This document shows positions 34,619 through 44,148 of a DNA stretch of 64,000 nt, piece after piece. The position numbers were made by a program, and so were the translations under genes. The notes beneath the pieces are model-generated. The model saw only the letters and a program-made list of their open reading frames with translations, was not told the DNA's origin and did not search any database. The stretch spans positions 1-64,000 of the forward strand of contig PKEA01000028.1 of assembly GCA_002862805.1 (NCBI GenBank), given 5' to 3'. Every line of letters starts with the position of its first letter. Position 1 is the stretch's first letter. This stretch comes from Flavobacteriaceae bacterium. Lineage in GTDB: Bacteria > Bacteroidota > Bacteroidia > Flavobacteriales > Flavobacteriaceae.

Positions 34619-36718
34619 CTAACTTATATAATTCCAAATGTTTTTCTTCTTGCTTAGCTCTATAAAAGCTTTCCTTAGAGAGACATGTTCTGATTTTTCC
34701 ATTGGAGCGTCAGCTTTTAGTAGTTTTACAGCTTCATGTCGTGCAAGTTGAAGAATATCTTTATCTCTTACTATATCTGCAATTTGAAGATTTAAAACTC
34801 CACTTTGCTGTTTTCCCATAAGATCTCCAGGGCCACGCAGTTTTAAATCGACTTCAGCAATTTCAAAACCATCATTGGTACGAACCATGGTTTCCATTCG
34901 TACTTTACTGTCTTCGCTTAATTTATGACTTGTCATTAAAATACAGTAACTCTGTTCGGCACCACGACCTACACGACCACGTAATTGATGCAATTGTGAT
35001 AAACCAAAACGTTCAGCACTTTCAATAATCATCACCGATGCATTTGGAACATTAACACCAACTTCAATAACAGTTGTAGCAACCATTATATTGGTTTTTC
35101 CTGCTGCAAAACGACGCATTTCTTCGTCTTTATCTGCTGGTTTCATTTGTCCGTGTAAAATAGAAATCGAATATTCGGGTAACGGAAAATCACGTGAAAT
35201 ACTTTCGTAACCGTCCATTAAATCTTTATAATCCATTTTTTCAGATTCCTGAATCAAAGGATAAACAATGTAAATTTGTCGGCCTTTTTTAACTTCATCT
35301 TTAATGAATTTCCAAACTTTTAATCGGTTGTTGTCATAACGATGAACGGTTTCAATAGGTTTTCTTCCTGGTGGCAATTCATCAATAACCGAAATATCTA
35401 AATCGCCATATAAACTCATGGCTAAAGTACGCGGAATAGGCGTTGCTGTCATTACTAAAATATGGGGCGGAACTGTATTTTTTTTCCACAACTTGCTTCG
35501 TTGTTCCACTCCAAAACGGTGTTGTTCATCAATAATGGCTAAACCTAAATTTTGAAATTTTACTTTATCTTCAAGCAATGCATGTGTTCCAATAAGGATG
35601 TCTAAAGTTCCATCTTCTAAAGCTTCATGTATAAGTCTTCGTTCTTTAGTTTTACTTGAACCTGTAAGTATTTGTATGTTAATATTTAGGTCTTTAGCTA
35701 ATTCGGTTAAACCAATAAAATGCTGATTGGCTAGTATTTCTGTTGGCGCCATTAAGCAACTTTGGTAACCGTTATCTTTAGCAATTAACATACTCATTAA
35801 GGCTACAATTGTTTTACCAGAACCAACATCACCTTGAAGTAAACGATTCATTTGGGCATTACTTCCCATATCGTTTCGAATTTCTTTAATTACTCTTTTT
35901 TGAGCGTTTGTCAATTCAAAAGGCAAGTGGTTTTTATAAAAATCATTAAAGTTTTCGCCAACGATTTCAAACTGATGTCCTTTTATTTTATGTTTTCGAA
36001 TTAGATTTTTAGTAATTAATTGCAATTGAATAAAGAACAATTCTTCAAACTTTAATCTAAATTGTGCTTTGTTGAGTAAATCTTGATTTTTCGGAAAATG
36101 AATATTGAATAAAGCTTCTTTTTTAGTAATGAGTTTTAAATTCTCAATTAAATATATTGGTAAAGTCTCACTGAATAAATTTTGCGTTTCAATAAACAAT
36201 TGTTGCATTAATTTATTTATAGTTCTGCTTGTAATGCCTTTATTATTCAGTTTTTCAGTACTTGGATAAACTGGTTGCATTGCCGAACGCAGACTAGCTT
36301 TATGTTCTGCTAAAAGTTCCATTTCTGGATGCGCCATGTTAAAAGCACTGCCAAATTGAGCCACTTTTCCAAAAATCACATAAACTTCATTAATTTTTAA
36401 ACCTTCCCTAATCCATTTATGTCCTTGAAACCAAACCAATTCCATTTGTCCTGTTTCATCTACAAAAGTAGCGACTAATCTTTTTCCTCGTTTTTGTTCA
36501 ACGGTTTTAATGTTGATTATTTTACCAATAATTTGAACTTCAGAACTGGTATTTTGTAACTGATTGATTTTAAAATAATGTGTCCTATCTATATAACGAT
36601 TGGGAAATAAATGAATTAAATCTCCATATTTATGAATGCCTAATTCTTTACGTAGCAAATCGCCGCGTTGTGGTCCAACGCCTTTTAAGTACTCAATAGG
36701 TGTTTCTAAGAGATTCAT
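34619..36718 (-). CDS. recG: ATP-dependent DNA helicase RecG
   Basis: RecG reverses stalled replication forks and moves branched DNA junctions. The 699-residue protein has the N-terminal wedge/OB domain (TPIEYLKGVGPQRGDLLRKELGI, SEVQIIGKIINIKTVEQKRGK), Walker A GDVGSGKT (about 294), DExH box as IIDEQHRFGVEQR, GATTPIPRT-like TATPIPRTLAM, and the C-terminal helicase part with GRVGRGAEQSYCIL and LRGPGDLMGKQQSG. Everything is intact. Its ATG follows directly on the stop of the SecD-P1-like exported protein gene (TAA-ATG). Confidence 0.97.
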   Translation of the reverse strand: MNLLETPIEYLKGVGPQRGDLLRKELGIHKYGDLIHLFPNRYIDRTHYFKINQLQNTSSEVQIIGKIINIKTVEQKRGKRLVATFVDETGQMELVWFQGHKWIREGLKINEVYVIFGKVAQFGSAFNMAHPEMELLAEHKASLRSAMQPVYPSTEKLNNKGITSRTINKLMQQLFIETQNLFSETLPIYLIENLKLITKKEALFNIHFPKNQDLLNKAQFRLKFEELFFIQLQLITKNLIRKHKIKGHQFEIVGENFNDFYKNHLPFELTNAQKRVIKEIRNDMGSNAQMNRLLQGDVGSGKTIVALMSMLIAKDNGYQSCLMAPTEILANQHFIGLTELAKDLNINIQILTGSSKTKERRLIHEALEDGTLDILIGTHALLEDKVKFQNLGLAIIDEQHRFGVEQRSKLWKKNTVPPHILVMTATPIPRTLAMSLYGDLDISVIDELPPGRKPIETVHRYDNNRLKVWKFIKDEVKKGRQIYIVYPLIQESEKMDYKDLMDGYESISRDFPLPEYSISILHGQMKPADKDEEMRRFAAGKTNIMVATTVIEVGVNVPNASVMIIESAERFGLSQLHQLRGRVGRGAEQSYCILMTSHKLSEDSKVRMETMVRTNDGFEIAEVDLKLRGPGDLMGKQQSGVLNLQIADIVRDKDILQLARHEAVKLLKADAPMEKSEHVSLRKAFIELSKKKNIWNYIS

Positions 36719-37171
36719 TTATAATTTTTTTAAAGAATCAATTTTTTTATAAAGAGTTTTTAAATCAAAATTTTTATCATCAGAACCAAAACTAACTTTA
36801 CCAGATTTAATTTTAGAAGTTATTTTTGCAATAAAATATAATTCATTTTCAAAAATAAACCCAACTTGGTTTCCAATATTTTTTTCAGTTACATCTTCCC
36901 AAATTTTAGTTCCTTCTTCATTAAATTCAAATTGAATTTGTTTATATGGTCTAGTTTTAGATTTAATCAACTTAACTTTTTTAATGTATGAAATTTTAAT
37001 TATAGGTGTTGGATTAAATAAGTAATCTTCATTAAGGTAACTTAATTTTAAAGATGATTTATTAATATTATCTTCGATATATAACCCTAATTTAGGGGTG
37101 TTAATTTGTGAGTATATATTTCTACAATTAAGAAATAGTACAATTAAAAATATGTATTTAAAAAATTTCAT
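36719..37171 (-). CDS. Exported protein with SecD P1-head-like domain
   Basis: A 150-residue protein with a signal peptide (about 1-21, ending IYSQ, with a cysteine at 16 that is not in a good lipobox). The segment IQFEFNEEGTKIWEDVTEKN, then IGNQVGFIFENELYFIAKITSKIKSGKVSFG, follows the pattern of the SecD periplasmic P1 domain head (F-x-E-x-G...T..N.G....I....V.......I..G...). No membrane helices for a SecD channel are present, so this is a lone P1-type domain, exported. It sits directly upstream of recG, with a TAA-ATG junction. Function unknown; the fold call is pattern-based. Confidence 0.6.
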   Translation of the reverse strand: MKFFKYIFLIVLFLNCRNIYSQINTPKLGLYIEDNINKSSLKLSYLNEDYLFNPTPIIKISYIKKVKLIKSKTRPYKQIQFEFNEEGTKIWEDVTEKNIGNQVGFIFENELYFIAKITSKIKSGKVSFGSDDKNFDLKTLYKKIDSLKKL

Positions 37172-37275
37172 AAATTCAAATAATTGATATTAAAGCGAAG
37201 ATAGTTGATAAATTATTAATTTGGAAATGACTTTTTCTTAAAATGCCTTATATTCGTGACATAAATTAAGTTTAC

Positions 37276-39354
37276 ATGATGTTTCGATTTCTTTTTATCT
37301 GTTTTTTTACAATTTCTACTTTTGCACAGCAATTTAAAAAGGTTGATTTTATTTCTTGCAATGCTTTTTTAAAACCAAATCAGTTTGAAAAAAGTATTTC
37401 AGGTACAATTCAATATGAGTTTAATGTTTTAAGAACAATTGATACTATTAGTATTGATGCAATTAATATGGAATTTATTAATGTAATGATTAATGGAAAA
37501 TCAGTTCAGTTTAAAAACTCAGGTGCAACTTTAGATTTATTTGAAGGATTCAAAACTGGAAAAAATAATTTGGTTTTTGATTTTTCAGCTAAACCCAAGC
37601 AAACTTTATATTTTATTGGAGAAGATGATGATTTACAAATTTGGACACAAGGTCAAGGTAAATACACAAGTCACTGGTTGCCTAGTTTTGATGATGTAAA
37701 TGAGAAAGTGATTTTTAATTTATCTGTTGATTTTCCTCAAGATTTTACGGTTCTTTCTAACGGAGATTTAGTTGATAAAAAGTTTAATTCAAAAGGAAAT
37801 TTGGTAACATGGAATTATCAAATGCAAAAACCAATGCCATCTTATTTGGTCATGTTGGCCATTGGTAAATTCATAAAGCAAACAGATGTAACAAAATCAG
37901 GAACGAAATTAGAACATTTTTTAGATCGAAATGACGCTGATAAATTTGAACCAACGTATCGTTATTCTAAACGAATGTTTGATTTTTTGGAAAAAGAAAT
38001 AGGAGTAAAGTATCCTTGGAGAATTTACCGTCAAGTTCCGGTTCGTGATTTTTTATATGCCGGAATGGAAAATACGACTTCTACCATTTTTGCACAAGAT
38101 TTTGTAGTAGACGAAATAGGTTTTAACGATAAAAATTATGTAAATGTAAATGCGCATGAATTAGCTCATCAATGGTTTGGCGATTTTATTACAGCGAAAG
38201 AAAGTAAACATCATTGGCTTCAAGAAGGTTTCGCTACTTATTATGCTTTGTTAGCTGAAAAAGAAATTTTTGGTGATGATTATTTTAATTACGAATTATT
38301 TCAAATGGCCGAACAATTAAAACAAGCGGCTAAAACGGATACGATTCCAATTTTGAATGAAAAAGCGAGTTCTCTTACATTTTATAAAAAAGGAGCTTGG
38401 GCTTTACATTATTTACGATCTCAAATTGGTGAACGAAAATTTAAAAAAGCAGTTAAATGTTATTTACAAGAATATGCTTTTAAAAATGTTGATACCGATG
38501 AATTTTTAGCTAAAATTAAAAAAGTTTCGAATTTTGATACCGATAAATTTAAAAAAGAATGGTTAGAAAATGCTGATTTTAGATGGAACGATGCTATTTC
38601 AATTCTAAATAAAAATACATTTATTGTCGATTTACAAAAAGTAAAAGCATTAGAAGTTTTACCTTTTGATGATAAAAAAGATCAATTACTGATTTTAATG
38701 ACAAAGAAAAGTTATTTCCCTTTACAACAAGAAATTATTTTACAAACTACAGTTGTAGATTTTGAAGATAAAAAAGCGTTAATTGATTTAGCATTTGATA
38801 ATAATAATTTAAAAGTACGCCAAGCTTTAGCACAATCACTTATTAAAATTCCTTCTTCTTACAGAGAGAAGTTTGAAACCTTATTAAATGATGAATCTTA
38901 CATTACTAAAGAAATTACTTTATTCAGACTTTGGTCTAATTTTCCTGATGAAAGAAATCGTTATATTAATTTATTTCAAAACGAAAATGGTTTAAATTAT
39001 AATTTAAAAATTGCTCATTTAACATTGCAATTAGTTTCACAGCAAGTAAATCTTGAAGATAAACAAGTAGCTATTCAAGAATTAGAAAAATTATCAAAAG
39101 CACCTTATGAATCTGGAGTTAGGCAAAATGCTTTAGAAACATTGATTAACTTTAAATTGATATCAAATTCGGTTTTAACTTCGTTAATCGATGCTTCAAT
39201 GCATCATAAATGGCGTTTTGTAAGTTATGCAAAGGCAGAAATTAGAAAGTTAATTTCAACAGATGAAGGAAATCAACAGTTAAAAGATTTATTACCTTTA
39301 TTGAATGAAAATCAGCAAAGTAGATTGAATTCTTTTTTTAATGAAATAAAATAA
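37276..39354 (+). CDS. M1 family zinc metallopeptidase (aminopeptidase N-like)
   Basis: A 692-residue exported aminopeptidase of the M1 family. The signal peptide is about 1-18 (MMFRFLFICFFTISTFAQQ); a start at the second Met is possible. Domain order: beta domain, then the catalytic domain with GMENTTSTIF and the zinc site HELAHQWFGD (H294, H298) plus HHWLQEGFATYY with E317 as third ligand, then a helical end of HEAT-like type (from about 445). It is shorter than E. coli PepN (870). It removes N-terminal residues from peptides. The patatin gene begins directly after its stop. Confidence 0.94.
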   Translation: MMFRFLFICFFTISTFAQQFKKVDFISCNAFLKPNQFEKSISGTIQYEFNVLRTIDTISIDAINMEFINVMINGKSVQFKNSGATLDLFEGFKTGKNNLVFDFSAKPKQTLYFIGEDDDLQIWTQGQGKYTSHWLPSFDDVNEKVIFNLSVDFPQDFTVLSNGDLVDKKFNSKGNLVTWNYQMQKPMPSYLVMLAIGKFIKQTDVTKSGTKLEHFLDRNDADKFEPTYRYSKRMFDFLEKEIGVKYPWRIYRQVPVRDFLYAGMENTTSTIFAQDFVVDEIGFNDKNYVNVNAHELAHQWFGDFITAKESKHHWLQEGFATYYALLAEKEIFGDDYFNYELFQMAEQLKQAAKTDTIPILNEKASSLTFYKKGAWALHYLRSQIGERKFKKAVKCYLQEYAFKNVDTDEFLAKIKKVSNFDTDKFKKEWLENADFRWNDAISILNKNTFIVDLQKVKALEVLPFDDKKDQLLILMTKKSYFPLQQEIILQTTVVDFEDKKALIDLAFDNNNLKVRQALAQSLIKIPSSYREKFETLLNDESYITKEITLFRLWSNFPDERNRYINLFQNENGLNYNLKIAHLTLQLVSQQVNLEDKQVAIQELEKLSKAPYESGVRQNALETLINFKLISNSVLTSLIDASMHHKWRFVSYAKAEIRKLISTDEGNQQLKDLLPLLNENQQSRLNSFFNEIK

Positions 39355-40263
39355 ATGAAAGCATTAGTAATATCAGGAGGAGGAAGTAAAGGTGCATTCG
39401 CAGGAGGAGTAGCGCAATATCTTATAGAAGATTTAAAGCACGACTATGATTTGTTTTTAGGAACTTCAACCGGTAGTTTATTAGTGTCGCATTTAGCTTT
39501 AGGAAAAGTAGACAAAGTAAAAGAAATGTATACTTCGGTTAATCAAAATAGTATTTTTAGTAATTGTCCGTTTGTTGTAAGAAAGAAATTTGGCGAAGAA
39601 GTAATAGAAATTAACCATTGGAATGTTTTAAAAAATTTTCTAAAAGGCTCCAAAACCTTTGGCGAAAGCAAAAAATTAAAAAAATTAATTAAAAAAGAAT
39701 TTACACCATCTGAATTTGAAATTTTAAAAGCTTCCAATAAAGAAATTATCATCACTGTTTCAAATTTATCCTTAAATACAGTAGAATATAAGTCGATAAA
39801 TGATTGTAGTTATGAAGATTTTTGCGAATGGATTTGGATTTCCTGCAATTATATTCCGTTTATGTCATTAGCAACTAAAAACGGCTGTGATTATGCCGAT
39901 GGTGGATTTGCAGCAATGATTCCTATTGAAGAAGCAATTAGAAATGGTGCAACTCATGTAGATGCTATTATTCTACATACCGAAAGCACTTTGTTTAATA
40001 GAATGCCAGCAACAAGTGTATTTGCCTCCTTAACCAATTTATTTGCTTTTATGATGGATAGAATTGAGTTCCAGAATATTAAAATTGGAAAATATGAAGC
40101 AATTATTCATGGAGCAACTATAAATTTCTATTATACGCCCACAATGTTAACCACAAATTCTTTAGTTTTTAACAAAGAACAAATGAAAAAATGGTGGCAA
40201 ATAGGTTATGAGTATGCTAAGTCTAAAGATATTGACAGCCAAGAAATAATTACCGAAGAATAA
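39355..40263 (+). CDS. Patatin-like phospholipase
   Basis: A 302-residue lipid acyl hydrolase. The oxyanion-hole loop is ISGGGSKGAFAGG (7-18), the nucleophile elbow GTSTG has S38, and the dyad aspartate is in YADGGFAAMIP (about 182). There is no signal peptide, so it is likely cytosolic or membrane-associated. Substrate may be phospholipid or neutral lipid. The ATG follows the stop of the M1 peptidase gene without a gap (TAAATG), so translation is coupled. Confidence 0.93.
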   Translation: MKALVISGGGSKGAFAGGVAQYLIEDLKHDYDLFLGTSTGSLLVSHLALGKVDKVKEMYTSVNQNSIFSNCPFVVRKKFGEEVIEINHWNVLKNFLKGSKTFGESKKLKKLIKKEFTPSEFEILKASNKEIIITVSNLSLNTVEYKSINDCSYEDFCEWIWISCNYIPFMSLATKNGCDYADGGFAAMIPIEEAIRNGATHVDAIILHTESTLFNRMPATSVFASLTNLFAFMMDRIEFQNIKIGKYEAIIHGATINFYYTPTMLTTNSLVFNKEQMKKWWQIGYEYAKSKDIDSQEIITEE

Positions 40264-40346
40264 AAGAATTGTAATAACAAGCACAATTTAAAAAAAATAT
40301 AATTTTTATCTTTTATCTTTTTTCTTTCAGCAAAGCGTTCTTTAAT

Positions 40347-40871
40347 CTAAAAAATCGTTTTCAAATCTTCTTTCAAATAACTAATTGCAATTGCGCTTGG
40401 TGCTTCTGTTTCGGTCATTTCAATTAAAATAGCTTCACGTAGTTTTTCTGCCGAAGTAACTTCTTGTTCAATAGATTTTTTTCTAATTAATTGAATAGTA
40501 GAATTCTTCGCTTTATTCACAATATCCCAGCTTGTTGAAGTCAAATAAATTTGTTGTGTTAAATTATGCTCAAATTCTGTTTGAATCGTATGAATTAAAA
40601 AAGTAGCATAATCTTCTTTACTTGTATTTGGAGGAGAAACTCTCAATAATAATTGCGCAGGATTAATACGTTCTAAAAACAAAACCATTCTCTCATAAGC
40701 TTGTAAACGAACAGGTAATGCTAAGCTTTGGTTTTCTTTTAATAATTCAAAACGTCTTCTGCTTTCTTCATTTTTAAAAAAAGTTTGAAAAGATAAATAT
40801 GCAACTCCCCCCGTTATTAAAGCAGGTAATGTATAAGCTGCTAATTCAATTATTTTTGTAGTAATATCCAT
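40347..40871 (-). CDS. Conserved Bacteroidota membrane-anchored protein of unknown function
   Basis: A 174-residue protein with one N-terminal membrane helix (about 6-27, IIELAAYTLPALITGGVAYLSF), then a helical cytoplasmic domain: FKNEESRRRFELLKENQSLALPVRLQAYERMVLFLERI, ending AIAISYLKEDLKTIF. I recognise the sequence type as a widely conserved Flavobacteriaceae family without known role (DUF7935-like). It converges on the patatin gene without an obvious terminator and stands divergent from uvrD with a palindromic repeat between. Confidence 0.75.
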   Translation of the reverse strand: MDITTKIIELAAYTLPALITGGVAYLSFQTFFKNEESRRRFELLKENQSLALPVRLQAYERMVLFLERINPAQLLLRVSPPNTSKEDYATFLIHTIQTEFEHNLTQQIYLTSTSWDIVNKAKNSTIQLIRKKSIEQEVTSAEKLREAILIEMTETEAPSAIAISYLKEDLKTIF

Positions 40872-40906
40872 TTTTATTTGAAGCTATTTCCTGCTTTCGC
40901 TTTTAT

Positions 40907-40952
40907 CTTTTTATAAATTGTACTTCGACTCAGTATGACAATTTATAAAAAG
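40907..40952. repeat. Perfect 15-bp inverted repeat with dispersed loop sequence
   Basis: CTTTTTATAAATTGT (40907-40921) pairs exactly with ACAATTTATAAAAAG (40938-40952). The 16-base loop ACTTCGACTCAGTATG matches the short sequence type seen at 27993 and typical of dispersed repeats. It lies between divergent genes, so it is not a simple terminator. Confidence 0.75.
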
Positions 40953-41062
40953 GATATCAGCTCTATCAGGGCTATGTTAGTTACGCAAAGTAAGAATAAT
41001 CTTTTTCAAAATCCAAATTCAGTTTTTAAAATTTTAATTACTAAAAATGGTTAATAACTTCA

Positions 41063-41094
41063 TTTGCAATAACTAGCTCATAAGTGTATTTTTG
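41063..41094 (+). promoter_or_regulatory. Full Bacteroidota promoter of the uvrD-type gene
   Basis: TTTG (41063-41066), 20 bases, then TATTTTTG (41087-41094): -33 and -7 elements at ideal spacing, 29 bases before the ATG. Confidence 0.7.
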
Positions 41095-41123
41095 TAAATT
41101 AGTAAACCTTATAGTAAATAATA

Positions 41124-43457
41124 ATGCAGCAAATAATTGCCCAATTAAATGAAGCCCAACAAGCTCCTGTTCTTCAAAAAGACGGGCCAATGATTGTAAT
41201 CGCTGGTGCCGGTTCTGGAAAAACTAGAGTATTAACGGTACGTATTGCAAATCTTATGCATCAAGGTGTTGATGCGTTTAATATTTTGGCATTGACATTT
41301 ACCAATAAGGCTGCGCGTGAAATGAAAAAACGTATTGCCGATATAGTAGGGAATAACGAAGCGAAAAATCTTTGGATGGGAACTTTTCACTCGGTTTTTG
41401 CTAAAATTTTACGAATCGAAGGCGAAAAATTGGGTTACCCTTCAAATTTTACCATTTACGATACACAAGATTCTGTTCGATTAATTTCTGCAATTATTAA
41501 AGAAATGCAACTCGATAGAGATGTATATAAACCAAAACAAGTTTTAGGTCGAATTTCATCCTACAAAAACTCATTAATTACGGTAAAAGCATACTTCAAT
41601 AATCCAGATTTACAAGAGGCTGATGCTATGAGTAAAAAGCCTCGTTTAGGCGATATTTATAAAAATTATGTAGAGCGTTGTTTTAAATCGGGCGCAATGG
41701 ATTTTGATGATTTATTATTAAAAACCAATGAGTTAATTAATCGTTTTCCAGAAGTTTTAGCAAAATATCAAGATAGATTTCGTTATATTCTAGTCGATGA
41801 GTATCAAGATACAAACCATTCACAGTATTTAATTGTTAGAGCTTTATCTGATCGTTTTCAAAATATTTGTGTAGTTGGAGATGATGCGCAAAGTATTTAC
41901 GGTTTTAGAGGAGCAAACATCAACAACATTTTAAACTTTCAAAAAGATTACGATAATGTTCAAATGTACCGATTGGAACAAAATTATCGTTCGTCAAAAA
42001 ATATAGTTGAAGCCGCAAATAATATTATTGATAAGAATAAAACCAAATTAGACAAAATTGTTTGGACTGCAAATGATAACGGACCAAAAATTAAAGTACA
42101 CCGCAGTTTAACTGATGGGGAAGAAGGTCGTTTTGTAGCGGCAACAATATTCGAACAAAAAATGCAACAACAATTGCATAACGGACAGTTTGCCATTTTA
42201 TATAGAACCAATGCGCAATCGCGTGCTATGGAAGATGCTTTGCGTAAACGCGATATTCCGTATCGTATTTATGGTGGATTATCTTTTTACCAACGTAAAG
42301 AAATTAAAGATGTTTTATGTTATTTACGATTGATTATCAACCCAAATGATGAAGAAGCTTTAATTCGTGTCATCAATTATCCGGCGAGAGGAATTGGTAA
42401 TACAACTATTGAAAAATTAACAGTAGCAGCCAATCATTACAAAAGATCCATTTTCGAAGTTTTAGAACATATTGATAAAATAGATTTAAAACTGAATTCG
42501 GGAACCAAAAATAAGTTGCAAGATTTTGTAACGATGATTAAAAGTTTTCAAGTAATTAATGAAAATCATGATGCTTTTTATTTAGCTGATTTAGTTACTA
42601 AAAAAACCGGATTAGTTCAAGAACTTAAAAAAGACGGAACGCCAGAAGGAATTACTCGTATTGAAAATATCGAAGAACTTTTAAACGGTATAAAAGATTT
42701 TATTGAAGGTCAAAAAGAAATTGATGGAGCAAGAGGTGCTTTAGCTGAATTTATGGAAGATGTTGCTCTTGCAACTGATTTAGATAATGATACTGGCGAT
42801 GACGATAGAGTTGCATTAATGACTATTCACTTAGCAAAAGGACTTGAGTTTCCTCATGTTTTTATTGTAGGTTTAGAAGAAGATTTGTTTCCAAGTGCTA
42901 TGAGTTTAAGTTCTCGAAGCGACTTAGAAGAAGAACGACGTTTGTTTTATGTTGCACTAACAAGAGCAGAAAATCAAGCGTATTTAACGTATGCGCAATC
43001 GCGTTACCGTTGGGGAAAATTAGTTGACAGTGAACCTTCACGTTTTATTGAAGAAATTGACAGTCAGTATTTAGAATATTTAAATCCAGAAAATAATTCA
43101 GGATACCGTTATAAACCAATGATGGATGTTGATATTTTTGGAGACATTGATAAATCTAAATTACGGACAGCAAAACCTGTTGCTAGCAAGCCACCCGCAT
43201 ATTTAAATACACAAGCAAACGAAAAGCCAAACATTCGTAAGTTAAAACCGGTTTCTGGCGTTAGAACACAAGGAAATACTAATTTATTCGATTCTAATTT
43301 AGCGATTGGAAATGTTGTTATGCATGAGCGATTTGGGAAAGGGCAAATCATAAATATCGAAGGAATGGCTGGCGATAAAAAAGCCGAAATTAAGTTTGAA
43401 GTTGGTGGAGTTAAAAAGTTATTATTGCGTTTTGCAAAACTAGAAGTAATTGGATAG
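41124..43457 (+). CDS. uvrD: UvrD/PcrA-type superfamily I DNA helicase
   Basis: A 777-residue 3'-5' DNA helicase acting in repair and replication restart. Motifs in order: Q-like start QQIIAQLNEAQQAP, Walker A AGAGSGKTRVLTVRI (about 28-35), motif Ia TFTNKAAREMK, motif II VDEYQDTNHSQY, VVGDDAQSIYGFRGA, QNYRSS, VALMTIHLAKGLEFPHVFIVG, and ERRLFYVALTRAEN. The tail ends with a PcrA-like Tudor-type segment (IGNVVMHERFGKGQIINIEG). Family length is about 720-780, so it is complete. It starts a transcript with its own promoter. Confidence 0.95.
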   Translation: MQQIIAQLNEAQQAPVLQKDGPMIVIAGAGSGKTRVLTVRIANLMHQGVDAFNILALTFTNKAAREMKKRIADIVGNNEAKNLWMGTFHSVFAKILRIEGEKLGYPSNFTIYDTQDSVRLISAIIKEMQLDRDVYKPKQVLGRISSYKNSLITVKAYFNNPDLQEADAMSKKPRLGDIYKNYVERCFKSGAMDFDDLLLKTNELINRFPEVLAKYQDRFRYILVDEYQDTNHSQYLIVRALSDRFQNICVVGDDAQSIYGFRGANINNILNFQKDYDNVQMYRLEQNYRSSKNIVEAANNIIDKNKTKLDKIVWTANDNGPKIKVHRSLTDGEEGRFVAATIFEQKMQQQLHNGQFAILYRTNAQSRAMEDALRKRDIPYRIYGGLSFYQRKEIKDVLCYLRLIINPNDEEALIRVINYPARGIGNTTIEKLTVAANHYKRSIFEVLEHIDKIDLKLNSGTKNKLQDFVTMIKSFQVINENHDAFYLADLVTKKTGLVQELKKDGTPEGITRIENIEELLNGIKDFIEGQKEIDGARGALAEFMEDVALATDLDNDTGDDDRVALMTIHLAKGLEFPHVFIVGLEEDLFPSAMSLSSRSDLEEERRLFYVALTRAENQAYLTYAQSRYRWGKLVDSEPSRFIEEIDSQYLEYLNPENNSGYRYKPMMDVDIFGDIDKSKLRTAKPVASKPPAYLNTQANEKPNIRKLKPVSGVRTQGNTNLFDSNLAIGNVVMHERFGKGQIINIEGMAGDKKAEIKFEVGGVKKLLLRFAKLEVIG

Positions 43458-43526
43458 TTAAAACCCTTAACGTTACAATAGAATCTAAAAATCCATCAGT
43501 CTAATAATCTAAAAATCTTTAAAAAA

Positions 43527-44147
43527 ATGGCAGAATTTATTAAAATATACGAAGATAAACCTAGTGAAGCTGCTATTAAAAAAGTAGTTGATGTTTTACG
43601 AAATGGAGGTTTAATTATTTATCCAACCGATACAGTTTACGGTTTAGGATGTGATATTACGAATACAAAAGCATTAGAACGCATTGCAAAAATAAAGGGT
43701 ATCAAATTAGAAAAAGCCAATTTTTCATTCATTTGTAACGATTTAAGTAATATTTCAAACTATGTAAAGCAAATAGATACTTCTACTTTTAAAATTTTAA
43801 AAAGAGCTTTACCTGGTCCTTATACATTTATTTTACCAGGAAATAACGATTTGCCTAAAGAATTTCGTAAAAAGAGAACAGTTGGTATTCGTGTTCCTGA
43901 CAACAATATAGCCTTAGAAATTGTAAAATTATTAGGAAATCCAATTGTATCTACATCGATTCATGATGAAGATGAAGTAATAGAATATTCTACCGATCCT
44001 GAATTAATTTTTGAAAAATGGCAGAATAAAGTCGATTTAGTAATTGATGGCGGTTATGGAAATAATATTGCTTCAACCATAATTGATTTAACAGGCTATG
44101 AGCCAGAAGTTATTCGTGAAGGAAAAGGAAGTTTAGATATTTTGTAA
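43527..44147 (+). CDS. Sua5/YciO/YrdC-type threonylcarbamoyl-AMP synthase
   Basis: A 206-residue protein of the YrdC/Sua5 fold. Such proteins make threonylcarbamoyl-AMP from threonine, bicarbonate and ATP for the t6A37 tRNA modification; the YciO-like subgroup looks similar. Signature pieces are GGLIIYPTDTVYGLGCD, KGIKLEKANFSFICNDLS, LPGPYTFIL and KRTVGIRVPDN, with STDPELIF..STIIDLTGYEPEVIREGKG at the end. The FSFICND segment instead of the more usual PxxP recalls YciO, so t6A activity is likely but not certain. It lies 69 bases after uvrD and 1 base before the next gene. Confidence 0.85.
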   Translation: MAEFIKIYEDKPSEAAIKKVVDVLRNGGLIIYPTDTVYGLGCDITNTKALERIAKIKGIKLEKANFSFICNDLSNISNYVKQIDTSTFKILKRALPGPYTFILPGNNDLPKEFRKKRTVGIRVPDNNIALEIVKLLGNPIVSTSIHDEDEVIEYSTDPELIFEKWQNKVDLVIDGGYGNNIASTIIDLTGYEPEVIREGKGSLDIL

Positions 44148-44148
44148 T

